From Dehalococcoidia bacterium (GTDB taxonomy: Bacteria > Chloroflexota > Dehalococcoidia > SZUA-161): DNA of 12,275 nt. Where the stretch lies: the NCBI GenBank assembly GCA_020344295.1, contig CP070819.1, positions 847,152 to 859,426 on the forward strand, written 5' to 3'. Under the pieces are notes generated by a model. It searched no databases, was not told where the DNA came from, and saw only the letters and a list, made by a program, of their open reading frames with translations. The position numbers and the translations under genes were made by a program. Shown here piece by piece: positions 7,644 to 12,275 of the stretch (positions within the stretch are counted from its first letter, which is position 1; each line of letters opens with the position of its first letter).

Positions 7644-9786
7644 AAACGGCACCTTTTTTACGAATGTTACGAATGGTATCGATTTCCTGTAAGACTTCGG
7701 TTACCTCAGGCAATTCAGAAAACGTCTCAAAGCTATATTTTGCCTTACGGCACCAATTTGGACGCCTGTCCTGTGTCCCAGGAATATTCTGAGGTTCGGT
7801 TTCGAGCCACAGATCTTCAAGATTAACAAGAACCACAATAGCCGGGCTCGCGCATAGATAGTATAAAGTCGCCTTTAATATATCAGATAATTCACCGGTC
7901 GCCTTTTCTCTTAGTTTGCTCCAACTCTTACTTCTCAGAAAATGTGTTAAGTTCCTCCTGATCCTATCGCGACTCCTCTTTTCGTTTAGCTCGTCTGTTC
8001 GTTCCAGGAGCTGTAACTGCAAACGATACCCAATATCGAGTCCCTGCCAGAATGCAGCGAGAGGTGGCATGTCATGGGTATTGATACTGGCACTAACACT
8101 GTGAGGTATTGGAGGCAGTGGCCTGTTACAATCGGTACACAGTTCATATTGTACTACATAATTACGATACAGGCCGTGCCTGTTCATGGCCGGTCTGACA
8201 TCGGGAGGAACGGTTCCCAAGTCTTCGCCGATAATAATGGCTGGGTTTCGATTAGATTCAACAGACAGGATTGCATAGAATTCATCATGTTTATAACGCA
8301 GGTATACTCCTTTCGAAGGTTCCATACCATTAGGTATTACGAACAATCTGTGCAGTCCCATCACATGGTCGATGCGCAGTATCCCCGCATATAATAGATG
8401 GTTTCTTATGCAGGAGATGAAATAACCATGGCTGTCTTCCCGCAATCTTTCCGGATGAAGTGGGGGGAATCCCCAATCCTGCCCTGAAGTGAATACAGGA
8501 TCGGGCGGCGCTCCCGCTGACACATCGGTAACAAACAGATTCCGGTATCTCCAAGCATCATACCCATCCGGATGTACCCCTAATGCATAATCCAGGTAGA
8601 GCCCAGGACCATGCTTACTTGATTCTTTTACCAAGCTTGTAAGTTGTTTATGAAGAAGCCACTGAGTATAAATATAGTATCTCCGGATTTCCTCATCATA
8701 ATCCCTATTAGATAAAGTGCCGTCTCGCAAAGCTTGAGGCCACGAAGGCCAAGTGGCATCCCTGGTTTCACAAGTAGCCCGAAACTGGGCGTAGTCTTCG
8801 ATTTCCGGCTTTTTCCCGATGAAACTCTGGAGGTTTTCACGATCAAGGGAGTTGTTTTGATAGAAATGCTGTGACAGCTTGTCCAGTACCACGCGCTTTA
8901 GCTTCATTTGCGCTTTATAGTCAATCAGCGGAGTATTACGTAGTCTGTCAAGTTCACTCTGAAATGAAGGCGAAGAAATAATTCCTTCAGCTTCCATACA
9001 ATGCTCCTGGTTTAGGGCTCTATCAACGTCAACATAGAATTCACTCCAAGCAAGGCGGCTTACCGGTGCATACGGACTGTGATCAAACGGCTTATCAAGA
9101 AAAGTCGGAAGTAAAGGAAGTGTTGCTACGACACCACCACCTAAACCACCAATCCACTTTATTAACCTTTCGAGGTCAGTGAGGTCGCCGGCACCCCAAC
9201 TTCTTTCACTATGAAGCGAGTACAACGGGAGAAAAATGCCCCAAAATTTCGCACTATTAGAACTATCATAGCTGTACAACCTTTGGGGCGCTGATATCAA
9301 CATGGTTTTAACAGATCGTCCCGGTATATCCAGTATCAGATAGTGGTATCCGTATGACAGCGTTGACGGCAATGTGAGGAGTCTAACCGTATATTTAATC
9401 CCTTCGACTTCTCGCAATTCTATGATTGGAAGCTCTTCACACCGGTATTTTAAATCCTGATAATCGCCGGACTCGGAAATCAAATGGCCTGTCAACATGC
9501 AGTCGGCTTCATCAGGGGCTAGTCTGATACATATTTGCGCGGGAACTCCGTTCCAGGCCACATTAACCGGCTCTAGGGGGCGTCTCCATTGATCCTGCTC
9601 GTGTTCTCTCAATGCGGAGGGCACATCCTGTAGACAAGAGACGTGGGCTCCTAGTGAGCTCAATATGGAAAGTAGAGCCTCAGTAGATGCCGGCTGGCGC
9701 TTATGCTCCATGTCGTAATATGCGGTCTGCACGCCATAAGCTTTCGCCAGTTTGTGGAGTGCACTCGCTACCCGGTTTGTGGTCAA
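7624..9786 (-). CDS. malQ: 4-alpha-glucanotransferase (amylomaltase, GH77), long E. coli MalQ-like form
   Basis: Transfers alpha-1,4-glucan segments between maltodextrins (disproportionation) and releases glucose, recycling the short chains left by trehalose production. The 720 residues include an N-terminal extension of about 165 residues (a helical start, [16 protein letters not shown], then a beta-rich part). The GH77 catalytic domain starts near [21 protein letters not shown], residues 181-201, split by no obvious insertion. Further marks are [18 protein letters not shown] (237-254), [18 protein letters not shown] (425-442), [12 protein letters not shown] with nucleophile Asp473, [14 protein letters not shown] with acid/base Glu521, and SINTHDMPP with Asp572. 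[18 protein letters not shown] (654-671) is the usual C-terminal signature. The TTG start at 9786 overlaps the treS-mak TGA in a TTGA junction and has GAGG 7 nt upstream; the first ATG alternative is residue 26. No signal peptide is seen. Confidence 0.96.
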   Translation of the reverse strand: MTTNRVASALHKLAKAYGVQTAYYDMEHKRQPASTEALLSILSSLGAHVSCLQDVPSALREHEQDQWRRPLEPVNVAWNGVPAQICIRLAPDEADCMLTGHLISESGDYQDLKYRCEELPIIELREVEGIKYTVRLLTLPSTLSYGYHYLILDIPGRSVKTMLISAPQRLYSYDSSNSAKFWGIFLPLYSLHSERSWGAGDLTDLERLIKWIGGLGGGVVATLPLLPTFLDKPFDHSPYAPVSRLAWSEFYVDVDRALNQEHCMEAEGIISSPSFQSELDRLRNTPLIDYKAQMKLKRVVLDKLSQHFYQNNSLDRENLQSFIGKKPEIEDYAQFRATCETRDATWPSWPQALRDGTLSNRDYDEEIRRYYIYTQWLLHKQLTSLVKESSKHGPGLYLDYALGVHPDGYDAWRYRNLFVTDVSAGAPPDPVFTSGQDWGFPPLHPERLREDSHGYFISCIRNHLLYAGILRIDHVMGLHRLFVIPNGMEPSKGVYLRYKHDEFYAILSVESNRNPAIIIGEDLGTVPPDVRPAMNRHGLYRNYVVQYELCTDCNRPLPPIPHSVSASINTHDMPPLAAFWQGLDIGYRLQLQLLERTDELNEKRSRDRIRRNLTHFLRSKSWSKLREKATGELSDILKATLYYLCASPAIVVLVNLEDLWLETEPQNIPGTQDRRPNWCRKAKYSFETFSELPEVTEVLQEIDTIRNIRKKGAVYEAGKK
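7650..7654 (-). promoter_or_regulatory. Ribosome binding site that decides the glgB start
   Basis: AGGTG on the minus strand, preceded by a run of A, is complementary to the 16S rRNA 3' end and lies 6 nt before the ATG at 7643. The alternative GTG start at 7652 falls inside this element and would itself lack a well-placed site, so the ATG is preferred. The element lies within the malQ coding end. Confidence 0.7.
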
Positions 9787-12275
9787 TCCTGTGCCTCAAG
9801 TAACTGCAATATTCCCCGAAGAGGTACCTGCACCCAATCAGGGCGGTTATTGAGTTCGTAGCCTATTTCATAAATAGCTTTATCGAGAAGATAAGCATTT
9901 AAAAGAATTTTCAATTCTTCTTTATCTTGGGGCACTATACCTGTTCCGTTAACAACCGTTAGATAAGAATTAAGGAAAGATGACGAAACCCACATATACC
10001 AGAAGCGAGCCCATTGTTCTAATATAGGGGCGTCTTCGGGACGAAGGGTAGGCTGCGTAGTTCGCAAAAGGGCCATATATGTAGCATAGTGAAAAGAGCG
10101 TATCATACCAGCTACATCCCGTAACGGAGAGCGTTTTAAACGTCGCTCGCTGAGCGGACGTGCCGGTTCACCCTCAAAATCTATAATTACAAAATCTTTG
10201 CCTGTATATAATACTTGTCCCAGATGATAATCACCATGAGAGCGTATTCGTGCAGCATTGATTCTCCTTCCACGAAGCTTCTGGTAGTGGTCAATTATCT
10301 CTTTCTCCTGCTCAAGTACTTCTTCAGCTTTCTCTCGTATTCCATCTTGTATATTGTCCAGTTGCTTTCGTAATAGCTGCATAGTCCTTATTGCGGAACG
10401 CCTCATGGAATGGTATATCGAGTTCTGATACATCAGGGTGAATGACTCCGGTGCGAAATCTGTAGCATCCTCTACTGAAGCTAATGCGAGATGTAATTCG
10501 GCAGTTCGTTGACCAAGAAGGCTGACCGAGGCCAGGTAGGGCCCGATTGTCTCCATAGCTAGCGGTGTTACTTCCTCTCCAAGATTAAGGATTGATCTCT
10601 TTGGTACAGGTGGTACCTGAACGGTAGGATGTGCTAATGCAATCTCAATGAAGCGTTGGAGCGAGTCGAGAGTATATTCCCAGGCATCCCCTTCATTGCG
10701 TACGAATTCCTGAAGGATGGCCAGACTCATGGTATGACCTTTATTGCTTTGATATTCGAGCATGCCAGCAACACGAGCAATATTGGAGAAGTCGGTGTTT
10801 TCCGTTAAAAAGCACCCGATTTCCAGATCTGGGTTTATTCCCGCTTCCAGCTGTCTGAAGAGTTTAAGGATTAGCAAGTCTTCATAGAGCACGGATGTAT
10901 TGGTTTGCTCTGTCTTCAATGGCGATGGCTCAAGAGGAAGCTCAGGCGGCCAGCATATTGTTCGTATTGCTTTAGTCGGTGACCCTTTGATTCGCCCATT
11001 GATTCCTTTGAAGCGACGCCTGCGTCCGATGGCGATCAACAAAGCACTATTGAATTCTTTATTGACAAGAGCTTCATAGAGCACAGTGTCCTGAACTGCT
11101 TTTTCGGTTTTCAGCTTCAGCCGGGCTACTATTGCATGAGGATATTCGCTCATTATTGGTGCTAATTTATCATCCGTGGTTAGCATTAGGGGAAGCACAT
11201 AGGTCTCCGATTCACCCTCAGTATACTGTACTTCCATTAAAACGAAATAAGCTATGGAATCGGTGAAAGGCAAAGGGATAACGTCCCTTATTGCAGCCGA
11301 CTGAATCCGTCTCGCCTTACCACGAAACCACCGTCTCTCCCTGGCATAGTACAACAGGAGCCGCTCCAGTAGAGACCAGTTCTCCTTTTTCTCGAAAAGC
11401 TGTTCCGGCTTTTGTTTTATTGTGACGGTAGTAAGTGTTTTCGGAGCTTGCTGTACTGATGCACGGGGCCGTGTAGATTCTATCCGCTCTGGCTCAAGGG
11501 AGAACCAGTAAAAGGAATGGGGCCCGAGTGTGAGATGATAACTAGAAGAGTGAATGTGCGCAAATTCTGAACCACCGAATAATTCAACGGGTATTCTCCC
11601 ATCAAACTGTGACAAGTCAAGCTCAACATATTGTGCGGCATGTGAAAGATTCGCCACCACTAAAATATGCTCCTCTTCGAAGCGTCGCAGGAAAGCAAGA
11701 ATACTGCGATTATCCGGAAGAAGAAATTCTATCGTTCCCCGGCTAAAAGCTTTAAATCGCTTCCTTAACGCAATTATCCTCTTCATCCACCATAATAGGG
11801 AGCTTGGATTATTCTGTTGGGCCTCAACATTTATAGCCTCGTAGTGATACTCAGGATCGATGATAATCGGCAGATACAGCCGCTGAGGATTCGTCTGGGA
11901 AAAACCGGCATTCCGGTCGGGACTCCACTGCATCGGCGTACGTACCCCATTTCTATCACCAAGATAGAAGTTATCACCCATACCTATTTCATCACCGTAA
12001 TAGATTACCGGCGTTCCGGGCAGTGAGAAAAGCAATCCATTCATAAGTTCGATTCTATTGCGATCATTGTTTAATAATGGTGCGAGACGGCGTCGTATAC
12101 CCAAATTCAGACGTGCTATTGGATCGTGCGCATAGACACGATACATGTAGTCCCGTTCCTCATCCGTAACCATCTCGAGTGTCAATTCATCATGATTACG
12201 CAGGAAAATCGCCCACTGGCAATTTTCGGGAATGGGAGGTGTCTCCTGAAGAACATCTACTATCGGGAAACGATC
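9783..12275 (-). CDS. treS: Trehalose synthase-maltokinase fusion (TreS-Mak), 5' end beyond window
   Basis: A two-enzyme fusion. TreS isomerises trehalose and maltose; Mak phosphorylates maltose with ATP to maltose-1-phosphate, the GlgE donor. The visible 830 residues are open to the window edge and enter mid-barrel. The first residues, DRFPIVDVLQETPPIPENCQ, match the middle of TreS, so the TTG at 12185 is only an internal Leu codon. In visible numbering, TreS shows FLRNHDEL with a catalytic-site Asp at 29, LLFSLPGTPVIYYGDEIGMGDN near 81-102, and GVRTPMQWSPDRNAGFS near 110-126. Its C-terminal sandwich ends about residue 265. After a polar linker the maltokinase begins with RRWFRGKAR (about 314-322), then TEQTNTSV and LILKLFRQLE, RSHGDYHLGQVLY with catalytic Asp682, and IDFEGEPARPLSERRLKRSP with metal-binding Asp699. 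The gene overlaps malQ by 4 nt. The first half of the TreS barrel, with its nucleophile, lies outside the window. Confidence 0.97.
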   Translation of the reverse strand, partial: DRFPIVDVLQETPPIPENCQWAIFLRNHDELTLEMVTDEERDYMYRVYAHDPIARLNLGIRRRLAPLLNNDRNRIELMNGLLFSLPGTPVIYYGDEIGMGDNFYLGDRNGVRTPMQWSPDRNAGFSQTNPQRLYLPIIIDPEYHYEAINVEAQQNNPSSLLWWMKRIIALRKRFKAFSRGTIEFLLPDNRSILAFLRRFEEEHILVVANLSHAAQYVELDLSQFDGRIPVELFGGSEFAHIHSSSYHLTLGPHSFYWFSLEPERIESTRPRASVQQAPKTLTTVTIKQKPEQLFEKKENWSLLERLLLYYARERRWFRGKARRIQSAAIRDVIPLPFTDSIAYFVLMEVQYTEGESETYVLPLMLTTDDKLAPIMSEYPHAIVARLKLKTEKAVQDTVLYEALVNKEFNSALLIAIGRRRRFKGINGRIKGSPTKAIRTICWPPELPLEPSPLKTEQTNTSVLYEDLLILKLFRQLEAGINPDLEIGCFLTENTDFSNIARVAGMLEYQSNKGHTMSLAILQEFVRNEGDAWEYTLDSLQRFIEIALAHPTVQVPPVPKRSILNLGEEVTPLAMETIGPYLASVSLLGQRTAELHLALASVEDATDFAPESFTLMYQNSIYHSMRRSAIRTMQLLRKQLDNIQDGIREKAEEVLEQEKEIIDHYQKLRGRRINAARIRSHGDYHLGQVLYTGKDFVIIDFEGEPARPLSERRLKRSPLRDVAGMIRSFHYATYMALLRTTQPTLRPEDAPILEQWARFWYMWVSSSFLNSYLTVVNGTGIVPQDKEELKILLNAYLLDKAIYEIGYELNNRPDWVQVPLRGILQLLEAQD
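9794..9797 (-). promoter_or_regulatory. Ribosome binding site of malQ
   Basis: GAGG on the minus strand, 7 nt before the TTG at 9786 and inside the last codons of treS-mak. It supports TTG as the true start and coupling to termination of the upstream gene at the TTGA overlap. Confidence 0.75.

Noticed and set aside
7650..7652. GTG as the glgB start
   Set aside because: It coincides with the AGGTG ribosome binding site for the ATG at 7643 and adds only three non-conserved residues.
8330..8846. Short minus-strand frames within malQ
   Set aside because: They are out of frame with the GH77 region that contains the RIDHV and GQDWGFPP motifs; no independent support.
12183..12185. TTG as the start of an 800-residue TreS-Mak
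   Set aside because: The frame stays open to the window edge and the 30 upstream codons encode conserved TreS sequence including NHDE; the TTG is an internal leucine codon.
1..12275. Promoters, terminators, riboswitches, tRNA/rRNA genes, CRISPR arrays, IS elements or toxin-antitoxin/defence genes
   Set aside because: None found by reading; there is essentially no intergenic DNA to hold them, and all open frames of substance belong to carbohydrate enzymes. The operon promoter and terminator must lie outside the window.

Overview
This is a stretch of bacterial chromosome filled wall to wall by six co-directional genes, all on the minus strand. They encode alpha-glucan (glycogen) and trehalose metabolism enzymes. 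Transcription runs from position 12275 towards position 1. Base composition looks balanced and the codon mix is unremarkable. Three of the five visible start codons are TTG or GTG, and GAGG/AAGGAG-type ribosome binding sites lie inside upstream genes, so the host is a bacterium. The sequence alone does not fix the phylum. TreS-Mak fusions, TreY/TreZ and the GH57-DUF3536 family are scattered over several bacterial phyla.

Layout in transcription order: a trehalose synthase/maltokinase fusion (treS-mak, 5' end outside the window, 12275 to 9783); a GH77 4-alpha-glucanotransferase (malQ, 9786 to 7624); a 1,4-alpha-glucan branching enzyme (glgB, 7643 to 5676); maltooligosyltrehalose trehalohydrolase (treZ, 5673 to 3826); a GH57-family protein with a C-terminal DUF3536-type region (3822 to 1396); and maltooligosyltrehalose synthase (treY, 1395 to 1, 3' end outside the window). 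Junctions are 4 nt overlap, 20 nt overlap, 2 nt gap, 3 nt gap and 0 nt gap, so this is almost certainly one translationally coupled operon. There is no intergenic stretch of any size, and no promoter, terminator, RNA gene, repeat array or mobile element was seen.

The enzymes form two opposing limbs. TreS interconverts trehalose and maltose, and Mak phosphorylates maltose to maltose-1-phosphate, the donor used by GlgE (not in this window). GlgB branches the growing glucan. In the other direction TreY converts the reducing end of linear maltodextrins to a trehalosyl unit and TreZ cuts trehalose off. MalQ reshuffles short maltodextrins between the limbs. The GH57 protein sits between treZ and treY and is the only member without a clear reaction. 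No isoamylase/TreX-type debranching enzyme is seen in the window, so supplying linear chains to TreY is one testable role for it. The individual families are known; the points of interest are the gene combination, the GH57 protein and the translational wiring.
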